In this document: one piece after another, positions 1 through 6,380 of the stretch
Layout: every line of letters begins with the position of its first letter
Numbering within the stretch: the stretch's first letter is position 1
DNA from: Candidatus Schekmanbacteria bacterium
GTDB taxonomy: Bacteria; Schekmanbacteria; GWA2-38-11; J061
Length of the DNA stretch: 10,951 nucleotides
NCBI GenBank assembly: GCA_003695725.1
Contig: RFHX01000154.1
Location: 1 to 10,951 of the forward strand
Direction of reading: 5' to 3'
Program-made: the position numbers and the translations under genes
The notes under the pieces: model-generated
What the model was told of the DNA's origin: nothing
What the model saw: the letters and a program-made list of their open reading frames with translations, nothing else
Databases searched by the model: none

Positions 1-37
1 GCATAGTTCTTGCATATTTAAAATGACAATGATAAAG

Positions 38-62
38 AGGACTTATTTAGTCCTGTTTTTTT
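38..62 (+). terminator. Rho-independent terminator of an upstream gene
   Basis: A 6-bp stem (AGGACT 38-43 with AGTCCT 49-54) closes a 5-nt loop and is followed by a G and seven T residues (55-62). This is the form of an intrinsic terminator for a plus-strand gene that lies mostly outside the window. The stem is short, so it may be weak. It separates upstream transcription from the structured region that follows. Confidence 0.6.
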
Positions 63-231
63 AAATAAAAGAGAATAATAAAATGAAGAAAAAAGCTAAA
101 CAAAATCGCATCTTCCGGACAGAGAAATGCCAATCAAACTCTGGCACCCCTTTTCGTATCTCTCCCTGCATTAAGAACGAAAATCTTTTCTCTGTTTCCG
201 GAGGATGTTTTTATAGACAACAAACATCTAC

Positions 232-298
232 TACCCTCCTCAACCCAAAAAGAAATTGCAACTGCCTGCATTTAATAAACGGATACCCTCCTGACCCC
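232..298 (+). repeat. Two copies of a 15-nt C-rich motif resembling anti-Shine-Dalgarno
   Basis: TACCCTCCTCAACCC (232-246) and TACCCTCCTGACCCC (284-298) match at 13 of 15 positions. The first lies in the unpaired linker before the terminator stem, the second in the 27-nt loop of that stem. Each contains CCTCCT, which is complementary to purine-rich ribosome binding sites. Small RNAs that block translation often carry such motifs in loops, so the duplication may be functional; this role is inference. Confidence 0.6.
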
Positions 299-325
299 AT
301 GCAGGTAGTTGCGTTTCTTTTTTTT
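248..325 (+). terminator. Strong long-stem rho-independent terminator
   Basis: The left arm 248-271 pairs with the right arm 299-321 over about 23 bp, with two G-T wobbles and one bulged T at 256. The core is GCAACTGCCTGCAT against ATGCAGGTAGTTGC. The loop is 27 nt and contains the second C-rich motif. Eight T residues (318-325) form the U-run and pair in part with the A-run of the left arm. The cytochrome start codon is about 100 nt downstream, so the element either ends a separate small RNA or attenuates read-through into that gene. Confidence 0.7.
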
Positions 326-350
326 AAAAAAGAATCTGACTCTTGGTCGG

Positions 351-380
351 TTGATAAACATATAAAAGAAAAAGCAAAAT
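351..380 (+). promoter_or_regulatory. Possible promoter for the cytochrome gene
   Basis: TTGATA (351-356) matches five of six -35 consensus bases. CAAAAT (375-380) matches four of six -10 bases, with an 18-nt spacer. It lies after the strong terminator and about 50 nt before the start codon, as expected if the upstream RNA is a separate transcript. AT-rich sequence gives such matches by chance, so confidence is low. Confidence 0.28.
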
Positions 381-428
381 GCAGGGTGAGAGATGAGATT
401 TTTTAACCTCTTACCAAAAGGAGAAACT

Positions 429-1160
429 ATGAAGTTGAAAAGGTTTTTGAGAATTTTTGCAGTAACTGTAACCCTATTGCTGTCGGCGTTTTTTCTGTCA
501 AAGATTGCCATTTCAAAATGCAGTAAAGTAATCACTAAAGGCAAAACCCTTTATATGGCAAACTGCCAAACCTGTCATGGCAATAAAGGAAAAATTCACC
601 ACATCAATAGGGAAAGCAAAAGAAGTTTCTTGAAGAGAGTGTTAGGTAAAAATAATAGCTCTGAAAGAGCGGCTCACAATGATGAAGGAAACGAAGAAGA
701 TGGAGACGAAAGCGTTGAAAACAACGACAGCAATTCAGATAGCAGTTCATCGATGCCCTCCTTCAAAGGTGTATTAAAGAAAAATCAAGTAAAGGCAATC
801 TATAAATATCTAAGAAAGCCCAAAAAGGCTTGCTCCAATGGAGGAAATACAGGCGGGAACAACGGTGGTGGAAACAACGGAGGCGGAAACAACGGAGGCG
901 GAAATAATGGCGGCGGCAGCAGTCAAACGCCTACATATACAAACGATATAAGCGCTATTCTTTCTGCAAACTGCACATCTTGTCACAATTCATCTTATGC
1001 TGCAAAAGGAGTGCGCCTTGACACATATTCAGATGCCGTTGCCAATGCATCGGCAATGAAAACTGCAGTCGATAGCGGCATAATGCCCCCGGGAGGCGGT
1101 TTGTCAGCATCTGATGTAGCAACTATCGACGACTGGGTGGCAAATGGGACACCTCAATAA
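429..1160 (+). CDS. Secreted diheme c-type cytochrome with Gly-Asn linker
   Basis: This 243-residue protein probably carries electrons in the periplasm or at the outer surface. Residues 1-29 are a basic start plus a hydrophobic stretch, consistent with a Sec signal peptide. The first haem site is CQTCH (46-50), with Met109 in an MPSFKG motif as the likely axial ligand and a YLRK-type helix after it. Between them lies an unusual acidic, Ser/Asn-rich low-complexity segment (about 83-108). A GGGNN-repeat linker (about 138-164) leads to a second domain with CTSCH (182-186) and Met219 in GIMPPGGG, typical of short c-type domains found with PSCyt-like proteins. ATG 429 is chosen over the in-frame ATG at 393 because AAGGAG (418-423) lies 5 nt upstream of it and the signal peptide then begins properly. 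The gene stands alone, with terminators on both sides. Its redox partner is unknown. Confidence 0.88.
   Translation: MKLKRFLRIFAVTVTLLLSAFFLSKIAISKCSKVITKGKTLYMANCQTCHGNKGKIHHINRESKRSFLKRVLGKNNSSERAAHNDEGNEEDGDESVENNDSNSDSSSSMPSFKGVLKKNQVKAIYKYLRKPKKACSNGGNTGGNNGGGNNGGGNNGGGNNGGGSSQTPTYTNDISAILSANCTSCHNSSYAAKGVRLDTYSDAVANASAMKTAVDSGIMPPGGGLSASDVATIDDWVANGTPQ
864..923 (+). repeat. In-frame 15-bp tandem repeat coding Gly-Gly-Gly-Asn-Asn
   Basis: About four consecutive 15-bp units, such as GGAGGCGGAAACAAC, encode GGGNN and form the linker between the two haem domains of the cytochrome. The last unit is degenerate (GGGSS). Whole-codon units allow linker length to change by slippage without a frameshift. 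Confidence 0.85.
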
Positions 1161-1190
1161 AATTTTTACTTATGAAAAGCAACTCGCACA

Positions 1191-1223
1191 GGAGGAGGCA
1201 TTCTTTGCCTCCTCTTATTCTTT
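1191..1223 (+). terminator. Rho-independent terminator after the cytochrome gene
   Basis: GAGGAGGCA (1192-1200) pairs with TGCCTCCTC (1206-1214) as a 9-bp GC-rich stem with a 5-nt loop, followed by TTATTCTTT. It lies 30 nt after the cytochrome stop codon and separates this gene from the U32-led operon. Confidence 0.8.
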
Positions 1224-1250
1224 GATATATGAAGGACAATTTAGTAATGT
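1222..1250 (+). promoter_or_regulatory. Possible promoter of the U32-led operon
   Basis: TTGATA (1222-1227) matches five of six -35 bases and is followed after a 17-nt spacer by TAATGT (1245-1250), a weaker -10 match. It directly follows the terminator and leaves a leader of about 35 nt before the operon's first gene. This is the only long gap before that operon, so a promoter is expected here, but the exact boxes are uncertain. Confidence 0.35.
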
Positions 1251-1290
1251 ATCTGCAACAATTTATAAATTTCAGATTTAAGGACAAATA

Positions 1291-2466
1291 ATGAAGATTA
1301 CACTGCCAACAACATATGACGAGAAATATACAGAAGGATTGGCTGAAATAAATTCAACTGCATCCTCTTCGTCGCCAAAAATAAAGGAAGTCTATGGAAG
1401 CTTGCAGTCTTCAATTCTCGCCTCTGCAAGGCCTTCAAAATACCTTCCCTCTCCGGATTTCAACAAAATCAAGACACACATAGAAGAGCTCAAATCTGTC
1501 GGGATTGAATTTTCATATCTTGTCAATGCGCCTTGTCTTGGAAACATAGAATATTCAGCAGAAGGAAGAAGAGAAATCGAGGAGCTTCTGCAAAAACTTT
1601 CTGATTGCGGCATAGAAAGAATGGTGATTACAATTCCCTATCTTATGGAAATAGTGAGGGAGAAATTTCCACACATTGAAATTTGTGCTTCTTCAATTTG
1701 CTATATCTCGAATATAAAAATGGCAAAACGCTTTGAAAGCTTGGGGGTAAAAAGAATCATAGTTGACCCTGACAAAAACAGGAATTTCAAATTCCTTCAA
1801 AAGCTTTCAAATTCAGTCAATTGTGATATTGAAATAATAGCAAACCATACCTGCATTCACCACTGCACATATGAATTTTACCATTACAATAATACAGGGC
1901 ATGGAAGCCAAAAGACTTATTTTATGAATGAGAAGCCTTACAACCAATACAATCTCCTTTCCTGCACACTGAAAAAATTAGAATCCCCTTGGGAGTTTCT
2001 TGCATCTCCTTGGATACCTCCAACGGATATTGATATATTGAGGGATGTAGGTATAAAGTGGATTAAACTTGCAGGGAGAGGGTCGTCTTCTGAAACACTT
2101 TTGAAGTTAGCAGATGCATATGTAAACAAAAGACACAGCAATGACTTAATATCGCTTCTTGGCTGGTGCCATTGGAACAACTTCAGGAAAACAGCTGACA
2201 ATCAGATTCTTCCTGAAATGAAAATTTACCTTGACTCTAAGAGGCTTAATGGATTTATTATGCATTTCTTGAAGGAATACAAATGTGATGATGGATGCAA
2301 TTCCTGTAGTCATTGCAAGGTATATGCAAAAAAAGCACTGAGCTATGATGAAAAGTTATTGGAGCTTTACAAAAAAAATCTGAGGGAAAAATTGAACTCA
2401 TTGATTGAAGAAAAGACCAATGAATCATTACCAAAAGCAAAGAAACATTTAAAAATAATTTCATAG
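1291..2466 (+). CDS. U32 family protein (UbiU/UbiV-like, putative Fe-S)
   Basis: The 391-residue product resembles the U32 'peptidase' family, whose studied members UbiU, UbiV, RlhA and TrhP take part in oxygen-independent hydroxylation of quinones or RNA rather than proteolysis. Visible family traits are VYGSL near residue 34, ARPSKYLPSP (46-55), NAPCLGNIEY (79-88), the barrel strand GVKRIIVDP (152-160), NHTCIHHC (185-192) and SPWIPPTDID (239-248) followed by IKLAGRG. Cys178, Cys188, Cys192 and Cys225 are plausible ligands of a 4Fe-4S cluster like that of UbiU/UbiV. An extra cluster, C332-x3-C336-x2-C339-x2-C342, suggests a second metal site. ATG 1291 has AAGGA (1280-1284) 6 nt upstream and opens the operon; the next gene starts 9 nt after its stop. 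Family assignment is fairly sure. Substrate and reaction are unknown, and a protease role is unlikely but not excluded. Confidence 0.75.
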   Translation: MKITLPTTYDEKYTEGLAEINSTASSSSPKIKEVYGSLQSSILASARPSKYLPSPDFNKIKTHIEELKSVGIEFSYLVNAPCLGNIEYSAEGRREIEELLQKLSDCGIERMVITIPYLMEIVREKFPHIEICASSICYISNIKMAKRFESLGVKRIIVDPDKNRNFKFLQKLSNSVNCDIEIIANHTCIHHCTYEFYHYNNTGHGSQKTYFMNEKPYNQYNLLSCTLKKLESPWEFLASPWIPPTDIDILRDVGIKWIKLAGRGSSSETLLKLADAYVNKRHSNDLISLLGWCHWNNFRKTADNQILPEMKIYLDSKRLNGFIMHFLKEYKCDDGCNSCSHCKVYAKKALSYDEKLLELYKKNLREKLNSLIEEKTNESLPKAKKHLKIIS

Positions 2467-2475
2467 ATTCACAGA

Positions 2476-3993
2476 ATGGAGCAGAAAACAAATAAAATGA
2501 GAAAAACATTCTTTATAACTGGCGCCACAGGGCTTCTTGGTAGCAGGGTTGCTTATGAGCTTGTGAATAACGGCTACAATGTTATCTGCCTTGCGCGAAG
2601 CAGAGAAGATGAAAAAGCCGAAGAAAGAGTAATCAAAAAAATCTCTTTTTGGTCACCATCAGAATGCAGAAAATTTTTCAATAATATTACAATATTAGAT
2701 GGAGACATAGAAGCTGAAGATTTGGGCTTGAAAAAGGACGCAATTTCTCTTCTAAAAGATGTCTCGCCAATTTTTATCCACAGTGCTGCATGTACATCCT
2801 TTGAAGCGAGAGACAAAAAATCTTTATTCAAAACCAATTTAGAAGGCACAAAAAACTGTTTAAATACAGCAAAAGCTGTATCAGCACTCCATTTCAATCA
2901 TATAAGCACAGCTTACATTGCAGGCAATTATAACGGGATCTTTTCTGAATCAGACTTCAATGTCAATCAACAATTCAAAAATGCCTATGAAGAATCGAAG
3001 TTTGAAGCAGAAAAAGCAGTAAGGAAATTCAGTGAAGCAACAAAAATTCCTGTCACAATCTTTCGCCCTTCAATCATAATGGGCGATACATTATCAGGAA
3101 AAACCTTCAACTTCAATACCCTCTATTCATACTTGAAGGTCATAAATGTAATTGCATCAAGAATCAGAAATAAAAAGATAAGTGATGAAATAAGATTTGA
3201 ATGCTCAAAGAATACGACAAAGAATATAATACCTGCCGATTATGCATCTAAAGCCATTGCCGCCTTAATCCTGTCGAAAAGGCAGAATAGATTGGAAACA
3301 TTTCATATAACCAATCCCAATCCGCCAACATTCTCGAAACTAAATAAGTTATTCCATAAAGCTCTCTCTTTGAAACCGCTGAAACTCGTGGACCTATTGG
3401 AGGAGAATAAAGACAAACTCTCGAAAACAGAAACCATGCTTAAAAAGGCAATGAAAACCTATCGCTCATATCTTTTCCATGAGCCATTGCTTGCATCGAT
3501 GTATACTCTTTCAATTCTTGAAGAAAGGGGAATTGCTTTTCCAAATCTCGATGAGGATTACTACTTTAAAATTATTGATTATTTCCTCAAAAAAAATTCC
3601 TTCTCAAAGAAGGAGAAAAACGCATTTATTCAGTTATTTGAAATCAGGATGCAGTCGGCTGTTGGGACGAGAATTATACCAAACCTCAAAACATTGACAA
3701 AAGACTTCGTCCTCTGCCTTGAAGATATAAATACGAATTATTTCATAAGTGTAGAAGAAGGAAAGTTAATTAGTTTCCAAATCAATTCTCCAAAAGAAGG
3801 GCTATTTAAATTTACTTTATCTTCCAATGTTTTTACCGACCTTCTTCTATCAAAAATCAGACCTCAAGAAGCATTCTTCAAAAAACTCGTTCACATCGAC
3901 GGCTCTTTGCTCGATGCACTCTCTCTTTCAACGGTATTTGAAAAATTTTTTTCAATCTTCAGCAGTGAATTAAATGAATTACAAATGGCATAA
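2476..3993 (+). CDS. Extended SDR / thioester-reductase-like protein with C-terminal SCP2-like domain
   Basis: Residues 11-300 of this 505-residue protein form an extended short-chain dehydrogenase of the fatty acyl-CoA reductase or thioester-reductase kind. The NAD(P)-binding motif is ITGATGLLG (14-22), the HSAA motif is at 102-105, the catalytic Ser is S144 in HISTAY, the YxxxK pair is Y171/K175, and FRPSIIMGD (196-204) follows. Such enzymes reduce acyl thioesters to aldehydes or alcohols, or oxidise and epimerise other groups. Residues about 400-500 look like an SCP2 sterol-carrier fold: a strand-rich part with VEEGKLISFQI, then FKKLVHIDGSLLDALSL. This would bind a hydrophobic substrate. 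The fusion is not one I know. ATG 2476 lacks a Shine-Dalgarno site; ATG 2497 (MRKTFFITGATG) also fits the family start. The gene overlaps the next by 20 bp, suggesting translational coupling. Confidence 0.75.
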   Translation: MEQKTNKMRKTFFITGATGLLGSRVAYELVNNGYNVICLARSREDEKAEERVIKKISFWSPSECRKFFNNITILDGDIEAEDLGLKKDAISLLKDVSPIFIHSAACTSFEARDKKSLFKTNLEGTKNCLNTAKAVSALHFNHISTAYIAGNYNGIFSESDFNVNQQFKNAYEESKFEAEKAVRKFSEATKIPVTIFRPSIIMGDTLSGKTFNFNTLYSYLKVINVIASRIRNKKISDEIRFECSKNTTKNIIPADYASKAIAALILSKRQNRLETFHITNPNPPTFSKLNKLFHKALSLKPLKLVDLLEENKDKLSKTETMLKKAMKTYRSYLFHEPLLASMYTLSILEERGIAFPNLDEDYYFKIIDYFLKKNSFSKKEKNAFIQLFEIRMQSAVGTRIIPNLKTLTKDFVLCLEDINTNYFISVEEGKLISFQINSPKEGLFKFTLSSNVFTDLLLSKIRPQEAFFKKLVHIDGSLLDALSLSTVFEKFFSIFSSELNELQMA

Positions 3994-5071
3994 TAAAAGT
4001 CAAAATGAATGGCTTCGTTATATTTTATCAATCCACTTCCATCAGGAAGAAGGCGCTCCTTACTGGCTAAATATCCAACGGAAGTTGGGAATCGATGTGC
4101 AAAAAGAAATAGAGTGTATCGATGACCTCCTTTTATTAGGTCCAATGGATGAAACCGCTTTGGCTAAATACCCTATTGAAGAATTTATTCCTCGAATCCT
4201 TTTAAAAAATAAATCACAAATTATCACAGCTGAAAGCGGAGGTACGACAGGAACTGTTAAACACACGGCTTATTCCCTCTCCGAATTTAGGGAAGCATTT
4301 TCAGAATTTTTTTATATAACTGCAGTGCAAAGAAACTTTCCGGGGCATCTTAATTGGCTTTTTGCCGCTCCTTCAGGGCCTCATATAATTCATCGCTCAG
4401 CTATGGAAATGGCTGCGCGATTCGGTACAATGACACCCTTTGCCATTGATTTCGACCCCCGATGGATAAAAAAATTTTCTCCCAATTCGATGCCTTTCAA
4501 AAGATATAAATCCCATATAATTGAACAATGTCTCAGAATTCTATCAACACAAGAAATTGGCGTATTATTTACAACACCTGATATTGCACTTTCCATAGCT
4601 GAAGAGCTTTCGCCTTCGCAAAGAAATAAAATAAGGGGAATACATCTTGGGGGGATGCCGCTTATGCCAGACATCTACGAAAAGATAACTTCCCTTTATT
4701 CATCTGCAGTAATCATACCGGGTTACGGGAATACACTTTTTGGATTGACTCTCGAAATATCTCCGCCAGATAGGAATTTCAATGTTGTTTATTATCCTCC
4801 GGGACCGAGAATCATAATAAAGATAATCAAACTTTCCAAAAATAATGGCCCTGCAAAGCTTCAAGAGGTAGAATATGGTGAAAGAGGCAGAGTAATGATA
4901 CACCGTTTGGATGAAACACTTTTTCTGCCAAATTTAATAGAAAGGGATGAAGCAGAAAGGGCTTTACCTTTGAAGGTTTCAACTTGGGATATTGGCAGTC
5001 AAGACGGAATTAAAAATCCAAAAACATCTCCGGAGTTGAAGGAGGCAACATTAAGGGAGGGGTTATATTGA
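3974..5071 (+). CDS. Short PaaK/LuxE-like adenylate-forming acyl ligase
   Basis: This 365-residue protein looks like an ANL-superfamily enzyme of the phenylacetate-CoA ligase, F390 synthetase or LuxE type, which activates a carboxylic acid as an acyl-adenylate. Visible motifs are the nucleotide loop ESGGTTGTVK (87-96), HLGGMPL (224-230), PGYGNT (249-254) in place of the usual YG-T-E motif, GERG (302-305) and WDIGSQDG (338-345), where Asp339 matches the conserved ribose-binding Asp. The protein ends about 20 residues later, so most of the mobile C-terminal domain of PaaK-type ligases (roughly 430 residues) is absent. The length is closer to LuxE. Its start lies inside the end of the SDR gene, and its TGA overlaps the next start. 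With the neighbouring reductase it could form an acid-activation and reduction pair. The acid substrate cannot be told from sequence. Confidence 0.7.
   Translation: MNYKWHNKSQNEWLRYILSIHFHQEEGAPYWLNIQRKLGIDVQKEIECIDDLLLLGPMDETALAKYPIEEFIPRILLKNKSQIITAESGGTTGTVKHTAYSLSEFREAFSEFFYITAVQRNFPGHLNWLFAAPSGPHIIHRSAMEMAARFGTMTPFAIDFDPRWIKKFSPNSMPFKRYKSHIIEQCLRILSTQEIGVLFTTPDIALSIAEELSPSQRNKIRGIHLGGMPLMPDIYEKITSLYSSAVIIPGYGNTLFGLTLEISPPDRNFNVVYYPPGPRIIIKIIKLSKNNGPAKLQEVEYGERGRVMIHRLDETLFLPNLIERDEAERALPLKVSTWDIGSQDGIKNPKTSPELKEATLREGLY
5055..5070 (+). promoter_or_regulatory. Strong Shine-Dalgarno site that fixes a TTG start
   Basis: GGGAGGGG (5055-5062) lies 5 nt before TTG 5068-5070. No in-frame ATG follows until well inside the mature protein, and the TTG start restores a full signal peptide. 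The TTG overlaps the preceding gene's TGA in the string TTGA. This is one of the clearest ribosome binding sites in the operon. Confidence 0.75.
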
Positions 5072-5691
5072 AAAAATTGAGGAAAACTAAAACAAATATA
5101 TCCTTGTTTCTTTCTCTATCTGTCTTTTTTCTATCTTCATTCTTTATTCTATCATCTGCTTCAAGCGAAACAGTACGTTATAATTTCGATTCAGCAACAA
5201 GCAAAATAATATTCAAAGGGAAATCTACACTTCATTCATTTGAAGGTGAAGCGACTGAAATATCCGGATTTGCACAAGGAGACACTGAAAATATCGATAG
5301 GAATCCCAAAGGGAATTTTCAGGTAAAAGTGAAATCTATGAAATGTGAAAAAGAAAAAATGACAGCCAATATGCTTGAAGATATGGAGGCAGACAAATAT
5401 CCTACCATTGATTTCGAACTACAAGATGTTTCCATTTTAAAGCAACCTGATGAAAGCAATAAATATTATTTAGTAAGCATATCTGGAAAACTCACAATAC
5501 ATGGAGTCACAAAGGAAATAACTTTTCCTGCAGATGTTGAAATTACTGAAAAGGACTTCAATTTGCATGCAAATGTGCCACTATCCTTGAAAGACTTCAA
5601 TATAAAACCATCATCATTTCTCTTCTTTCTGCGAGTTAAAGATAGAATCGACTTGGAAATTCACATCCATGGACTGAGAGAAAATGTTTGA
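5068..5691 (+). CDS. YceI-family secreted lipid-binding protein
   Basis: YceI proteins are periplasmic lipocalin-like beta barrels that bind polyisoprenoid or similar long lipids. This 207-residue protein has a basic start and a long hydrophobic signal (about 11-31), with a likely cleavage near SSA-SSE. The mature part begins with the family pattern RYNFDSATSKIIFKGKSTLH (37-56), then FEGEATEISGF, and carries LTIHGVTKEITFPADVEI (142-159), a YceI hallmark. Length agrees with the family. It starts with TTG at a strong ribosome binding site, overlapping the ligase stop by 4 bp, and overlaps the hydrolase gene by 8 bp, so it is translated as part of the operon. Its place after lipid-type enzymes suggests that it carries or stores the pathway's product or substrate in the periplasm; that link is inference. 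No symbol is given because orthology to E. coli yceI is not shown. Confidence 0.88.
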   Translation: MKKLRKTKTNISLFLSLSVFFLSSFFILSSASSETVRYNFDSATSKIIFKGKSTLHSFEGEATEISGFAQGDTENIDRNPKGNFQVKVKSMKCEKEKMTANMLEDMEADKYPTIDFELQDVSILKQPDESNKYYLVSISGKLTIHGVTKEITFPADVEITEKDFNLHANVPLSLKDFNIKPSSFLFFLRVKDRIDLEIHIHGLRENV

Positions 5692-6349
5692 AGAAAATAT
5701 CTTCGTAGAAAATGACGGCATACATCTTGAAGGGATAATCTCCTATAGCGAAAAGACAAAAAACGATTCTGCCATCCTTTTATTCCCACCCCATCCTAAA
5801 TTGGGGGGAGATATAAAAAATAATGTAATAACCGCACTTTCAAATGCCTTTGTCAAAAATGGCTTTTTTACTGCCAGATTCAACTATAGAGGAGTTGGGA
5901 AAAGTGAGATGGAGGATAAAGATATCTCTCTTTTCGATTATTGGGATAGTCTTGATTCAAAGAATGATTTTACAAAAATAATCGCTGATAATAATCTTGC
6001 GGCAGAAGAGATAATCAATATCTCATCGGCTAAAAGTCTTATTCTTGTCGGATATTCTTTTGGGACAAAAATAGCCGCAGAGTTATCTTTGAAGCAAAAT
6101 GTTTCTCATATCGTCTTGATATCACCTCCCCTTTCCTTCTATGATTATTCAAAGCTTGCGCAATTTGGTGGAAAAATTCTTTTTATTCTTGCTGAAAATG
6201 ATATCTGTCTGAATGAAGATGAATTAAAATTATTTACAAAGAAACACTCAATCGATGCTAAAATAGAATTAATCAGAGGTGAAGACCATTTTTATAGAGG
6301 GAAAGAGGATAAAATTGCTGAAATATCTTTAAGTTTTATCTCTCAATAG
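5684..6349 (+). CDS. Alpha/beta hydrolase (COG2945-like serine hydrolase)
   Basis: This 221-residue cytoplasmic protein has the compact alpha/beta hydrolase fold. It shows LLFPPHPKLGGDIKNNVI (32-49), the family's HPxxGG segment, then FNYRGVGKS (66-74). The nucleophile elbow GYSFG (123-127) gives Ser125. Asp173 in AENDI and His202 in GEDHF complete a plausible catalytic triad. The substrate is unknown; an ester or thioester of the operon's acyl compound would fit. ATG 5684 lies before the YceI stop (8-bp overlap), with only a weak GAGA upstream. The gap to the ABC gene is 31 nt. Confidence 0.82.
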   Translation: MFEENIFVENDGIHLEGIISYSEKTKNDSAILLFPPHPKLGGDIKNNVITALSNAFVKNGFFTARFNYRGVGKSEMEDKDISLFDYWDSLDSKNDFTKIIADNNLAAEEIINISSAKSLILVGYSFGTKIAAELSLKQNVSHIVLISPPLSFYDYSKLAQFGGKILFILAENDICLNEDELKLFTKKHSIDAKIELIRGEDHFYRGKEDKIAEISLSFISQ

Positions 6350-6380
6350 AATATATCCGCTTTGAAATTGTTTAAAAAAA

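Larger units (their letters stand above)
109..325 (+). ncRNA. Candidate structured small RNA or leader riboregulator, unknown class
   Basis: No convincing protein gene lies in 63-428, but the segment is rich in self-complementarity. An outer helix pairs 109-127 with 187-207, with a perfect TCCGGA/TCCGGA core and CAGAGAAA/TTTCTCTG after a small bulge. Two hairpins nest inside it: TGCCA 128-132 with TGGCA 142-146, and TTTTCGT 151-157 with ACGAAAA 177-183. Together they make a three-way junction. A further hairpin pairs GATGTTT 204-210 with AAACATC 222-228, competing slightly with the base of the outer helix. A long terminator stem at 248-325 ends the unit. C-rich stretches fall in predicted single strands: the loop around 159-167, the linker 232-246 and the terminator loop 284-298. 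The T-run favours plus-strand transcription. I do not recognise a known riboswitch core. It could be a trans-acting sRNA, a cis leader for the cytochrome gene, or a miniature inverted-repeat element. The promoter is uncertain; TAAAAT at 79-84 is the best -10 candidate but has a poor -35. Confidence 0.5.

Noticed and set aside
109-207. Reading the inverted repeat as a miniature transposable element
   Set aside because: The 20-bp imperfect ends fit such an element, but no target-site duplication is evident, no second copy is seen in the window, and the nested hairpins favour an RNA. Kept only as an alternative in the ncRNA entry.
83-406. A 107-codon plus-strand open frame over the structured region
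   Set aside because: It runs through the outer helix, the terminator stem and the T-run, shows no domain-like composition, lacks a clear ribosome binding site and ends just before the real cytochrome start. The RNA structure explains the region better.
854-923. Short regular repeats as a possible CRISPR array
   Set aside because: The units are 15 bp, directly adjacent without spacers, and in frame with a glycine-asparagine linker.
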